Shown: positions 55,931-64,000, counted from the stretch's first letter. The stretch: DNA of 64,000 nt from Roseovarius sp. Pro17 (GCF_035599575.1 NZ_CP141179.1:310001-374000); one strand, 5' to 3'. Notes: generated by a model not told the origin, from the sequence alone. A program made the numbers and translations.

Positions 55931-58453
55931 ATGAGTATTTATTCACTGGCCCTCGCCCGTCTTGCCATTGCGACCGCAGCCGTGGTCCTGCCCCTCGGAT
56001 ACACCGCCGCACACGAAGGCAAGACCCCGATCCATTACGTCTCTGCGAACGGCGCTGACAGCGGCGCTTGTGACACTACCGCAACCGCCTGCGCCACGAT
56101 CGACTACGCGCTCACGAAGGCCGAGAAGGGCGACGAGGTGCGTGTTTCAAGCGGCGTCTACGACGTCGCGATGCCCGACCCGGCCGAAGTGGTTCGCCTG
56201 CTCAGCCCTGTGGTCCCAGTCTACGGTGGCTTTGGTCCCGACTTTGCCGAACAGGACATCGCCGGCAACCCCACCATCCTGCGCGGCCCCGACATGGGCA
56301 GTGCGCTGGACCTCGAAAACCGTGGCCTGCTTTTGGCTCAGGCAGATCAAGGGTCGGCGGCGACTGGCGACAGCGGTAATTTACTATCCCGGGGTGTCAC
56401 CCGCTATGTCGCGCCTGATGGTGTGACGACCGGCGATTGCCCAGTCACGATGCCCTGCACGCTGGATTACGCCTTGTCGATTGCCGGAATTGGCGATGCG
56501 GTTTTTATCGCTGGCGGCGATTACACGGTGTTGCAAGATGATGTGACGGAACTGCTGCGCCCGGACATCACGGTTCAGGGTGGCTATCTGGAAACAGAGG
56601 CGTTCACCGCAGCCGCACCTCAGGCTCGGCCAAGCTATGTCACCGGGCCATCCTTTACCCAGCGCGAAGCCCTCGCTGCGAGGGGACTGACCCTGATACA
56701 AGATCGAAAGAGCTTTGCCATAGGCGAGGTGATCCAGTCGGGGCGCGCGCTGGTGCAGACCGAGGTTCGCCCCGCAACCCCCTGCGATGCCAGTGGAATG
56801 GCTGGCCCATACCCCTGCCACGGAATCGACCTGCTTGCCCATCTGCCACTAGGCAAGCTGTCGACCCAACCGGGCGCGGCCAATGATATCTGGGGCTTTG
56901 TCGATCAGCGCGACAAGCGGGAATACGCAATCATGGGGGTGCTGAACGGCACGGCCGTGATCGATGTGACCGACCCGGAGAACCCATCCGAAGTCGGCAC
57001 CATTCCAGGGTTCAATGCCCAATGGAGGGATATCAAGGTCTATCAATTCAAGAACAGGGAAGGTGCCTGGCAGGCCTATGCCTATGTGACGGCGGACCAG
57101 CCCTCTTCACCCCAAGGATTGCAAATCATCGACCTGTCCGGTCTGCCGGGGTCGGTCACGCTCGCCGCGACCTACCGCAAATTTAATCGGGCGCATAACA
57201 TTTACATCTCGAATGTCGACTACGCGACCGGCGTGCCTTTGGCCGGAATGGATCCGTTCGCCTTTATTCTGGGGTCCGACAGCGGAGGGGGGGCAGCCCA
57301 CGCCCTTGACCTCAGCGATCCGCTTGTCCCGACTGAGGTCATGCGCCCGATCCCCGGCACGCAATACGCTCACGACGCCGCCAGCACGGTGATTTCGGGC
57401 CCACGCACGGCGGTTTGCACATCCGGTCTGAACCCACCTGCGGGCGGGCATGATCCCTGCGAATTGCTGGTGGATTTCAACGAGAACACCTTGGATTTGT
57501 GGGACGTTACCGAAAAGGCGCGCCCGCTTATGCTGAGTTCGACCACCTATGCAAATGTCGCATATACCCATTCCGGATGGGTTAGCGAAGATACACGGTT
57601 CGTCTTCGTACAGGATGAACTGGACGAACAGAGCCTGGGCTTGAACACTACGATGCGGGTCTTTGACATTTCTGACCTGACCAATCCGACGCTAGTGTCG
57701 ATCTGGACGGGGCCCGACAAGAACATCGACCACAATGGCTTTGTCAAAGGCGATAAATACTACATGTCGGCTTATCGGCGGGGGCTCTCGATTCTTGACA
57801 TCGCGACTCCGGGCAGCGTTAACGAGGTCGCGTTCTTCGACACGTTCCCCGTACCCGCGGCCAACTCCGCATCCTTCAACGGGGCGTGGGGCGCCTATCC
57901 CTTCTTGCCCAGCGGAACGCTCTTGGTTAGCAATATCGAGGACGGCTTGTTCATCCTGCGCGAGAGCGCCGCGCAGGAACCCGATCCCGAGCCGGATCCC
58001 ACCCCCGAAGTCGCGTTCTACGAATACCCGGTCAAGCTGGTTTGTGGGGTCCAGAAAGACCCCGAGGGCGGCACGCTGGTGCGTGGCGTCTACGCAACCG
58101 TGGTGAATATCGCCAATGTCGGATCGGAGCCTGTGGAATTGACCAAACATCTGGCTCTGACCGTCCCGCCGGGAAAACAGGAACCTGGCAAGACGGGCCC
58201 CATCGGCAAGGACAATCTAAAACCCGATCAGGCGGTAAAGACGGACTGCACCGACATCGTCGAGCGGGTGTTCGGCGGATCCTGGCCAGCTGACTTTTTT
58301 GAGGGCTTCGTGGTGGTGCGAAGCAAGGCGCGGCTGGAGGTCCAAGGTGTCTATTCCGCGTCGCAGTTGGACGAGGCTGGCAAGCGTGTTGGCGGCGATG
58401 TGGATATCGAGCCGGTGCCTGCACGAGTTGTCTTTGCGGGATCCGGCAAATGA
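55931..58453 (+). CDS. Secreted choice-of-anchor-B protein with two parallel-beta repeats
   Basis: An 840-residue secreted protein. The signal is about 1-27. Two similar N-terminal units follow (YVSANGADSGACDTT and YVAPDGVTTGDCPVT, each ending in a V/Q-GG-F/Y strand). About 290-680 is the choice-of-anchor-B domain with LVIVD-type repeats (VIDVTDPENPSEVGTI, LQIIDLSGLPGSV, MRVFDISDLTNPTLV, LSILDIATPGSV). After a Pro/Asp/Glu linker (EPDPEPDPTPE), residues about 697-835 match the domain in the M36 peptidase. It starts 22 bases after the peptidase, so both are co-expressed. Confidence 0.85.
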   Translation: MSIYSLALARLAIATAAVVLPLGYTAAHEGKTPIHYVSANGADSGACDTTATACATIDYALTKAEKGDEVRVSSGVYDVAMPDPAEVVRLLSPVVPVYGGFGPDFAEQDIAGNPTILRGPDMGSALDLENRGLLLAQADQGSAATGDSGNLLSRGVTRYVAPDGVTTGDCPVTMPCTLDYALSIAGIGDAVFIAGGDYTVLQDDVTELLRPDITVQGGYLETEAFTAAAPQARPSYVTGPSFTQREALAARGLTLIQDRKSFAIGEVIQSGRALVQTEVRPATPCDASGMAGPYPCHGIDLLAHLPLGKLSTQPGAANDIWGFVDQRDKREYAIMGVLNGTAVIDVTDPENPSEVGTIPGFNAQWRDIKVYQFKNREGAWQAYAYVTADQPSSPQGLQIIDLSGLPGSVTLAATYRKFNRAHNIYISNVDYATGVPLAGMDPFAFILGSDSGGGAAHALDLSDPLVPTEVMRPIPGTQYAHDAASTVISGPRTAVCTSGLNPPAGGHDPCELLVDFNENTLDLWDVTEKARPLMLSSTTYANVAYTHSGWVSEDTRFVFVQDELDEQSLGLNTTMRVFDISDLTNPTLVSIWTGPDKNIDHNGFVKGDKYYMSAYRRGLSILDIATPGSVNEVAFFDTFPVPAANSASFNGAWGAYPFLPSGTLLVSNIEDGLFILRESAAQEPDPEPDPTPEVAFYEYPVKLVCGVQKDPEGGTLVRGVYATVVNIANVGSEPVELTKHLALTVPPGKQEPGKTGPIGKDNLKPDQAVKTDCTDIVERVFGGSWPADFFEGFVVVRSKARLEVQGVYSASQLDEAGKRVGGDVDIEPVPARVVFAGSGK

Positions 58454-58536
58454 TAGGCGGGCATTTGATAAATCATTGAGGCACAGTCAGAAGAAACTGG
58501 CTTGAGCCGGGCAGGGCGGTTTCGTAGCGGTTTAAG

Positions 58537-58745
58537 ATGACAATCCTATCTATCCTGTCCATCCCGCTTTTCGTCGCGGGCGCGGTGATCTACATGGTCT
58601 CCGTCACCAGCCTAGGAATGCTGCTGGCAACGTTCACTACGTTGATGCCGCAGTCTGGCCGAGCCTCGTGACAATGGGCGTGCTGAGCGCCGTCTTCTTC
58701 CTCATTGCGCTGATGCGGTTTAGAAAGACGATGGCCAGCGCATAG
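58537..58745 (+). pseudogene. ABC-2 type permease remnant (YhhJ/YbhR-like), internally deleted
   Basis: The first frame reads MTILSILSIPLFVAGAVIYM and then VTSLGMLLATFTTLMPQSG. This matches the region where ABC-2 permeases have a SLGMLLATFTRSMPQFG-type stretch. It stops at 58671. The other frame, from about 58637, reads AAVWPSLVTMGVLSAVFFLI and ends RFRKTMASA, like the C-terminal end of the same family. The middle about 70-80 residues and the frame are lost, and the 5' part of the gene is missing, so this is a decayed fragment. Confidence 0.65.
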
Positions 58746-58908
58746 CAGGCGCAAAACCGGAGGCGGCAGCGGGACCGGATGCGGTGGGATATCCGCCCCG
58801 CCTGCAACCAGAAGATCACCACCGTTTCCGGCCCTTGCGTGTGACGGCGCTCAGAAATTTTGTGGATCGGCCTTGGTAATTCTCAATCAAAAGACCCTTT
58901 CGAAACAG

Positions 58909-59244
58909 CTATGATTTCGATGGCCCCGCGCCCGCGCAATCTCGGCACAAGACAGCATAGGGAATGACATCAAGACGTTCTGTGGCGATCTCTTCGTCGC
59001 ATTTTTTGCATATTCCGTATGTCCCATTCGAAATGCGCACCAGAGCTCGGCCCAGAAGTTGGATTTCCCGCTCCCCTGCACGTCCGAGACCTTCCAATAC
59101 CTCGTCATCCTGCAACTCGATCGCCTGATCTGCCAGATCCGGATCGGCCGTTACATCCAGCGCGTCGTCTACGTTCCTCAGGCGCTCGTTGAGTTCTTGC
59201 AGACGGGCCTCGATTTGTTGTTTGTGTCGCTCGATATCCAGCAT
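58909..59244 (-). CDS. TraR/DksA-family protein
   Basis: A 111-residue protein with an N-terminal coiled coil (ERHKQQIEARLQELNERL) and the C-terminal zinc finger C-x2-C ... C-x2-C (YGICKKCDEE, AVLCRDCAG). Such proteins bind RNA polymerase in the secondary channel and alter promoter response. The ATG at 59244 follows GGAG at a good distance. It is divergent from the remnant permease and lies just downstream of the large fusion gene, possibly in one operon. Confidence 0.9.
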   Translation of the reverse strand: MLDIERHKQQIEARLQELNERLRNVDDALDVTADPDLADQAIELQDDEVLEGLGRAGEREIQLLGRALVRISNGTYGICKKCDEEIATERLDVIPYAVLCRDCAGAGPSKS

Positions 59245-59278
59245 GTTATTCTCCAAGGTTGAAAGGTGCGGTGAGGGA

Positions 59279-61921
59279 TCAAAGTCCGAAAGGATAGGTT
59301 TCGTCTTCGCCTTTGCCGGCCATAGTCGCCAACAGGGTTACCGCGCTTGTTTTGTCAAACCAGACAAACGCGTCATATTGATCAGATAGGCTTGCCGGGC
59401 TGTAATGGCTCGCCCGTTCACTTTCGGGTCGGTAGATGACGCCAATGTAGCGCTGCAGGCGCGGTTGCGCCAATATGCGGCGTAGCGCCTCGTTGCTGGC
59501 CTTGCGAAAGTCGAACAGGAAACGGTGCTGATCGACGTCATGCAGCAAGGCCTCGAAACTGTCGGGCCGGGGCGGGCGCAGGGTCTTAATCTCCATCGGG
59601 GCGTCCCAGTCAGAGGCTGCCGCAACCGTGCCGGATGCAGTGCCAAAACCGATCAGGGCGGCCTCGTCGCCAAACTCCTCGCGGCAGAGCTGGCCGATGT
59701 TCAACTCTTCGCGCGTGCGGCCCATGTCGGTGAAACGTGCATCCCCGATATGCGAATTATGCGCCCAGACAACCACCTTACTGTCCGGCCCCGCGTGGTC
59801 CAAAATGTGTTTCAGCGTGTCGAACATATGCTGGTCGCGCAGGTTCCAGGACACGTGCGAACCGTAATACATCGCGCGATAGTAGCGTTCCGCATTTGCC
59901 ACCAGCCGTGCGTTTTGGGTCGCGTCAAAGAAATGGCCGCCGTTATGCTGTATATACTCCATTTCTTTCTTGAAAAGATCCACCAGGACATTGGTGACAG
60001 GCTTCTCGCATGTCGAAAATCCGCGCGTCAGCGCCGCCCGGCCATAGGCAGCAGGCTGATCCGACCAAGGCGACAGGCAAGCGTAGCGTTCGCGCGCCAC
60101 CGCTGCTGCGACCGGATCCACGCGGTCCAAATAGGCCAGCACGGCAGCGATCGAGGCGTTCATGTTATAGAGGTCCAGACCGTAAAGTCGGGCCTGCTCC
60201 TTGCCTGCATTGCGCCCGTTGTGCTCGCGCAGAAAATCCGTAAAGGCCTGAAACTCGGCATTGCGCCACATCCATGTGGGAAAACGTGAAAAGGGCGGGG
60301 TTTCCAGCGGGTGATGTGGGCTGTCGCGGATGTGAGCGTCGAGCACTGCGGCATCGGGCCAGTCTGCTTCGAGTGCGACAACGGAAAATCCATGCTCTTT
60401 GATCAGCCTGCGGGTGATGGCGGCGCGTGCGCGGTAAAATTCCGACGTCCCGTGTGACGATTCACCCAGAAGGACAACGCGGTGCGACCCGAACCGGTCG
60501 AATGCGGCAGCGAATTCCGGATCGTCAATTGCCGGAAGGGGCTCTGCGGCAGCGCGCAGGATCGCGATATCGAGGATTGGCGCAGGCGGCTGGACGGGAC
60601 GCGGCGTGCGCGGCGCAAGGTGTTTGCCGAACCAATCCGCCGCGTGAGAGATGGCTGTGGCCAGTGTTCCCGGCTCTTCGAACAGATGGCCCGCGCCCGG
60701 CACGATCTTTAATGCCTTCTCACAGGTCAAGGCGGCCAGCGCCTGTTTGTTAAGGGCGATCACCTCATGATCCAGACTGCCGACGATCAGCAGCGTCGGC
60801 GCGGATACGTCCGGCAGATCATCAGCCGCCAGATCAGGGCGACCGCCACGCGACGCAACAGCCGCGATCCGTCCCTTGAGTTCGCCAGCCGCCACCAGCG
60901 CAGCACCTGCACCCGTACTGGCGCCGAACAGCCCAAGCGGGAGATCGGCGATGTCGGGCTCGGATGCGATCCACATGGACGCCTCGACCACACGTTCCGC
61001 CAGCAGAGGGATGTCGAAAACGTTCCGGCGATCCTGTCCTTCGGCGGGTGTCAGAAGGTCAAACAGAAGGGTCGCAAACCCCTTCTTGTTCAGTTCGGAG
61101 GCCACAAATGTGTTGCGCGGGCTACCACGGCTGGATCCGCTGCCATGTGCAAACAGAACAATGCCCCGTGGATCTTTGGGTACGACCAGATCGCCAACCA
61201 ACCCGAGTGGCGGAATTTCGACGCAACGGGAGTGAGGTCTACTGCGCGATGTCTCCAGTTCCTCCGTTGCCCACCGCTGTTCAAGCAATGCGATTGTTTC
61301 GTCATCGGATAGCTGATGGAAGTCGCGGTAGAAGCCACCCACCCCGCGGAATTCGGTGGCGGGATGCAGGCAGACGATATCATCTGCCTGCGCTGCCAGG
61401 TCCTCCAACGCCTGTTTTGGCGCGACGGGCAACGCGACCACGATCCGCGCGGCGTCACTGTTTTTCAGAGCGACCAGAGCGGCCTTCAAGGTGGCGCCGG
61501 TGGCAAGCCCGTCATCCACAACCACGACAGTCCGGCCTGTGGCGTTCAACCGGCGCCTGTCGCCCAAATATTTTACGCGCCTACGTTCAAGCTCGGCCAG
61601 CTGTTCGTCGTGGGCGCGTTCGATATATTCACAATCGGCGCCGGACTGGCGTTTGACATCCTCGTTGATGATCATTTGCGCGTTGGGGCCTTCGACAATG
61701 GCGCCAAGCGCAAGTTCGGGCTGCCCCGGTGCTCCGATTTTGCGCACCAGTATCAGATCAAGTGGGGCGCTCAGTTTGCGCGCCACTTCGACTGCGACCG
61801 GAACACCCCCTCGCGGCAGGGCGTAGATGATCGGCTGATCCAGATCCATCGCCAACAGCCTTTCGGCCAGCTCTACACCAGCCTCCGCCCGGTCTGAAAA
61901 TCTGAAAACGAAATCATCCAT
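59279..61921 (-). CDS. Three-domain fusion: phosphoribosyltransferase, alpha/beta hydrolase, erythromycin esterase
   Basis: An 880-residue protein. Residues about 1-220 are a PRTase-fold domain with the PRPP loop VVVVDDGLATGATLKAAL. About 230-445 is a dienelactone-hydrolase-like alpha/beta hydrolase (IVLFAHGSGSSRG, nucleophile in GASTGAGAA, GAGHLFEEPG). About 465-880 is an erythromycin-esterase-type domain (VVLLGESSHGTSEFYRAR, VALEADWPDA, KVVVWAHNSHIGDA). All catalytic stretches look intact. PRTase and hydrolase domains are often fused in stress-associated loci, but I do not know a described protein with all three. The substrate is unknown and macrolide inactivation should not be assumed. Confidence 0.88.
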   Translation of the reverse strand: MDDFVFRFSDRAEAGVELAERLLAMDLDQPIIYALPRGGVPVAVEVARKLSAPLDLILVRKIGAPGQPELALGAIVEGPNAQMIINEDVKRQSGADCEYIERAHDEQLAELERRRVKYLGDRRRLNATGRTVVVVDDGLATGATLKAALVALKNSDAARIVVALPVAPKQALEDLAAQADDIVCLHPATEFRGVGGFYRDFHQLSDDETIALLEQRWATEELETSRSRPHSRCVEIPPLGLVGDLVVPKDPRGIVLFAHGSGSSRGSPRNTFVASELNKKGFATLLFDLLTPAEGQDRRNVFDIPLLAERVVEASMWIASEPDIADLPLGLFGASTGAGAALVAAGELKGRIAAVASRGGRPDLAADDLPDVSAPTLLIVGSLDHEVIALNKQALAALTCEKALKIVPGAGHLFEEPGTLATAISHAADWFGKHLAPRTPRPVQPPAPILDIAILRAAAEPLPAIDDPEFAAAFDRFGSHRVVLLGESSHGTSEFYRARAAITRRLIKEHGFSVVALEADWPDAAVLDAHIRDSPHHPLETPPFSRFPTWMWRNAEFQAFTDFLREHNGRNAGKEQARLYGLDLYNMNASIAAVLAYLDRVDPVAAAVARERYACLSPWSDQPAAYGRAALTRGFSTCEKPVTNVLVDLFKKEMEYIQHNGGHFFDATQNARLVANAERYYRAMYYGSHVSWNLRDQHMFDTLKHILDHAGPDSKVVVWAHNSHIGDARFTDMGRTREELNIGQLCREEFGDEAALIGFGTASGTVAAASDWDAPMEIKTLRPPRPDSFEALLHDVDQHRFLFDFRKASNEALRRILAQPRLQRYIGVIYRPESERASHYSPASLSDQYDAFVWFDKTSAVTLLATMAGKGEDETYPFGL

Positions 61922-62031
61922 TTGATTACCCTAGCCGTTGCTCTCCACGCTGAATTGACAAAGCTCAAACTGCTTCAGTATTGCTTCGCAACAACCGCCC
62001 CGGCCCGAGGCGGTTGTTGCGGGGCGCAGCA

Positions 62032-62760
62032 TTACCCCATCCGCAGCCCACCATTGATCGGGAATGTCGCGCCCGTAACAAAGCCCGCGTCTTCGGAGGC
62101 AAGCAGCCGCACCCAGTGGGCAATCTCGTCCGGTTGCCCCAGTCGCCCGACTGGAATCTGAGCGACGATATTGTCTATGATCTTCTGAGGCATGGCGGTC
62201 ACCATCGCGGTTTCGACGTAGCCGGGCGAAATCGCGTTCACCGTAATGCCTTTAAAGACACTTTCGCGGGCCAGCGCGCGGGTAAACCCTTCGACGCCGG
62301 CCTTGGCTGCGCAGTAGTTCGTCTGACCTGCCTGACCATTCGCGGCGTTTACCGACGATATATTGATGACCCTGCCATATTCACGCTTGCGCATGCCCGG
62401 AATGATGTGACGGCACATGTTGAACATCGACCCCAGATCGACATCGATGACCGCGTCCCAATCCGCGCGATCCATCTTGTGAAGCATGCGGTCCTTGTTC
62501 ACACCGGCATTATTGACCAGCACGTCGATCGGCCCCAGTTCCTCTTCGACACGCGCGATGCCTGCGCCACAGGCGTCAAAATCGGAAACATCCCACTCGA
62601 ACACGGGGATTCCGGTCGCTTTGTGAAATGCATCTGCCTTGTCGCCGCCCAGATACGAGGCCGCGACCTCAAATCCAGCGTCGCGCAACGCCTTTGCGGC
62701 AGCCGCACCCAGACCCCGTTCACCCCCGGTCACAAGGGCCACTCGACTTGAACTGCTCAT
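62032..62760 (-). CDS. Acetoacetyl-CoA reductase (PhaB-type SDR)
   Basis: A 242-residue SDR. The NADP loop TGGERGLGAAAAKAL is at about 11-25; NNAGVNKDRMLHKM and VIDVDLGSMFNMCRHI are typical of PhaB. The catalytic Tyr-x3-Lys is in TNYCAAKAGVEGFT, and GYVETAMVTAMPQKI follows. PhaB reduces acetoacetyl-CoA to (R)-3-hydroxybutyryl-CoA for polyhydroxybutyrate. It lies about 110 bases before the fusion gene on the same strand. A FabG-like role is the alternative. Confidence 0.87.
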   Translation of the reverse strand: MSSSSRVALVTGGERGLGAAAAKALRDAGFEVAASYLGGDKADAFHKATGIPVFEWDVSDFDACGAGIARVEEELGPIDVLVNNAGVNKDRMLHKMDRADWDAVIDVDLGSMFNMCRHIIPGMRKREYGRVINISSVNAANGQAGQTNYCAAKAGVEGFTRALARESVFKGITVNAISPGYVETAMVTAMPQKIIDNIVAQIPVGRLGQPDEIAHWVRLLASEDAGFVTGATFPINGGLRMG

Positions 62761-63069
62761 GGATTGTCCTTCTAGTTCCAGCTTTGGCTGAAACTCTGCG
62801 ACACCATCGTCGATACCACATTAACTGTGGTCAAGAGAGGGCCACGCCCGTCAGTTGTCTCATTGAGACTTTCCAACGCACGCCTTGATGAGCTGGATAA
62901 TGCACCGCCAGTTAAGATCGTGGGCTGCCGCGCCGTGTTGACTGACATACCTGAATCGCTTCGCTAAAGATCATTCCCGGCGTTGATTTTAATCAATCGC
63001 CGAGTCTATCCGTCTGTAAGACTGGGCCCTTCTGCAACGTCACTTTTTCTGGCCGTATGGGAGGCAACA
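62761..63069. other. 309-base gap between divergent genes
   Basis: The gap separates the phaB-like gene from a plus-strand small gene. It should hold both promoters. CACATTAACTGTGG (62817-62830) is a short imperfect palindrome. No coding evidence was seen. Confidence 0.5.
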
Positions 63070-63324
63070 ATGGATGATCTCCGGTCCACTCCGATAGAAC
63101 AGTTGGCACGTGAGCAGGCCATTTCGAAAGCTTGGCAAGCGTCACGGCACAAAGATTCACCCTTTTTGCCAAAAGATGATTTTACGGCTCTTGGCCCGCA
63201 GCCAAAGGCCTGCTTGGAAGCCTTTTCCGATCTGGGGCTTTCGACGCGCGAAATAGCCCGCTACCTGAAGATGCCTCACGGAACCATCGCGAGCCTTTGC
63301 GCCATCTGGAACATTCGCAATTGA
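63070..63324 (+). CDS. Small hypothetical protein with C-terminal helix-turn-helix
   Basis: An 84-residue protein. The N-terminal half is polar; the C-terminal part has a helix-turn-helix pattern ([25 protein letters not shown]). The start [16 protein letters not shown] follows GGGAGGCAACA. It could be a small DNA-binding regulator. No family name can be given with confidence. Confidence 0.65.
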   Translation: MDDLRSTPIEQLAREQAISKAWQASRHKDSPFLPKDDFTALGPQPKACLEAFSDLGLSTREIARYLKMPHGTIASLCAIWNIRN

Positions 63325-63347
63325 AATGCGTCTTTTCTCGAATGGAT

Positions 63348-63588
63348 GCCACGATGGCGTCCGAGAATGGCGCAGTGGTGTTCGAGGTCGCGATTGGCAG
63401 CAATAAGCCGCAGATCAAAGAGGCCGTTGAGGCGCTGTTCGGCGTCAAGGCGAAGGCCGTCGACACGACCGTTACCAAAGGCAAGGCCAAGCGTTTCCGT
63501 GGCCGTCTGGGCAAGCGCGCCGACGTCAAGAAGGCGTATGTAACGCTGGAAGAAGGCAACCACGATCGACGTGACCACCGGTTTCTGA
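63348..63588 (+). pseudogene. Displaced, frameshifted rplW (ribosomal protein L23) fragment
   Basis: From [20 protein letters not shown] through [12 protein letters not shown] and [11 protein letters not shown] the frame is that of ribosomal protein L23, starting about 20 residues inside the normal protein. After EGN an extra C at 63560/63561 breaks the frame. In the shifted frame the expected end [12 protein letters not shown] is present (TGA 63586-63588). No other ribosomal genes of the S10 operon are near. It is a copied or recombined fragment with a frameshift and no normal start. Confidence 0.85.
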
Positions 63589-64000
63589 TTTCAGTGTTAG
63601 CTTGAAGATTGAGAACCTCGGTTGCGAAAGTGGCCGGGGTTTTCTGTTGCCGGTGTCTGCTTGAACCTAGATGAACCATGCCGCGCGGTAAGGTTAACGT
63701 CGGCTTTTGTCAGCGATACTTACTTACAGCCGGAATTTTAACCAAAACTCTGATGAGCAACATCAAACTGCATACGCCAACGCGCGCCGCCTGATCGAAA
63801 AAGAAACGCGTCGTTAGCTTGTGAACCTTCGGGAACGATTGTTCGACGGACACCGTCTCGGATGACTTCCGAACCAAGACTGCGAAAGAGCCGTGCAGAC
63901 ACACCAATACGGTCGTCACCACCAACGCTTGGGCGTTCATTTACAGCAAGCCAAATTTGATCAACGGTGGGCGGTCTGCTGGCGGCAACTGTTGGGCCGA
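63589..64000. other. 412-base end region without supported genes
   Basis: No gene can be supported. A minus-strand frame of 76 codons (63710-63940) opens with a hydrophobic stretch, but has no clear ribosome site or known motif. The repeat copy at 63688-63713 lies here. The accessory character of the preceding 17 kb continues to the window end. Confidence 0.5.
63688..63713 (+). repeat. Direct repeat copy 2 (pair with 48027)
   Basis: GTAAGGTT-AACGTC and then TTTTGTCAG match the copy at 48027-48056, in which three extra bases lie after GTAAGGTT and two positions differ. Similar length and same orientation make a common origin likely, but the copies are too short to name the source. Confidence 0.4.

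Noticed and set aside
59279..61921. Reading the fusion protein as a macrolide resistance gene
   Set aside because: Only the last domain is erythromycin-esterase-like. Such domains are widespread in bacteria not exposed to macrolides, and the other two domains point to a different role.
63710..63940. 76-codon minus-strand frame with a hydrophobic N-terminus
   Set aside because: Looks signal-like, but lacks a ribosome site and the rest has no known pattern; kept only as a note in the end-region entry.
1..64000. CRISPR arrays, rRNA genes and prophage structural genes
   Set aside because: No regularly spaced repeats, no 16S or 23S signatures and no phage structural or lysis genes were seen. The only repeats are the palindromes and the short direct pair described above.

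Overview
The window reads as a chromosome segment of an alphaproteobacterium of the Rhodobacteraceae (Roseobacter group). The reasons are family and gene-order signatures: clpP-clpX followed by an NDUFA12-type complex I protein, MlaD, a DUF2155 protein, aat and accC-accB; rpsF-rpsR-rplI with an unusually long acidic L9; fabD-fabG-acpP with a HisA-like gene before fabF-mltG; and infA-maf-RNase E/G-yacG next to tRNA-Phe. The genus cannot be fixed from this sequence alone.

Layout. 1-4.6 kb (minus) is a dipeptide/oligopeptide ABC transporter (binding protein, two permeases, ATPase, start of a second ATPase). 4.8-6.5 kb is a lone Fe3+-type two-domain permease. 6.6-12.5 kb holds ClpXP, NDUFA12, MlaD, DUF2155, Aat and biotin carboxylase/BCCP. 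12.7-15.8 kb has a hydroxybutyrate-dehydrogenase-like SDR and a queuosine operon queC-queD-queE-queF. A preQ1-I riboswitch lies in the queC leader.

15.9-28.2 kb is the most coherent system. One minus-strand operon encodes a hydrophobic-amino-acid-type ABC transporter and ends in acetyl-CoA synthetase. The opposite strand carries a DUF2083/ScfR-type DNA-binding regulator, a stand-alone receiver domain, a two-helix membrane protein, and a histidine kinase built on a Na+/solute symporter-like sensor (CrbS-like). A cluster of TTTG-(N)-CAAA boxes lies between the two transcription units. I read this as a sensing, uptake and activation module for a short-chain carboxylate or related substrate.

28.2-46.2 kb is housekeeping: an orphan FliM/SpoA-domain protein, a GapR-family protein, ribosomal proteins S6/S18/L9, YceI and a cytochrome b561-YceI fusion, the fatty-acid synthesis genes with an altered HisA paralogue, MltG, an MsbA-like exporter, a nitrilase-family hydrolase, IF-1, Maf, a short RNase E/G and YacG.

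Immediately after tRNA-Phe (46.32-46.39 kb) the character changes. To the end of the window the DNA looks like an accessory or scrambled region: a 3'-truncated EamA transporter, an IS3-type transposase remnant, a VOC/Tat/GMC oxidoreductase operon, a ribbon-helix-helix protein, a secreted small protein, two large secreted proteins (M36 metallopeptidase and choice-of-anchor-B protein) sharing a C-terminal domain, an ABC-2 permease remnant, a DksA-like protein, an 880-residue three-enzyme fusion (phosphoribosyltransferase, alpha/beta hydrolase, erythromycin esterase), a PhaB-type reductase, and a displaced, frameshifted fragment of ribosomal protein gene rplW. Palindromic AAAGCGTTTC repeats occur at several intergenic sites. 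No CRISPR array, rRNA, intact insertion sequence or integrase was seen.
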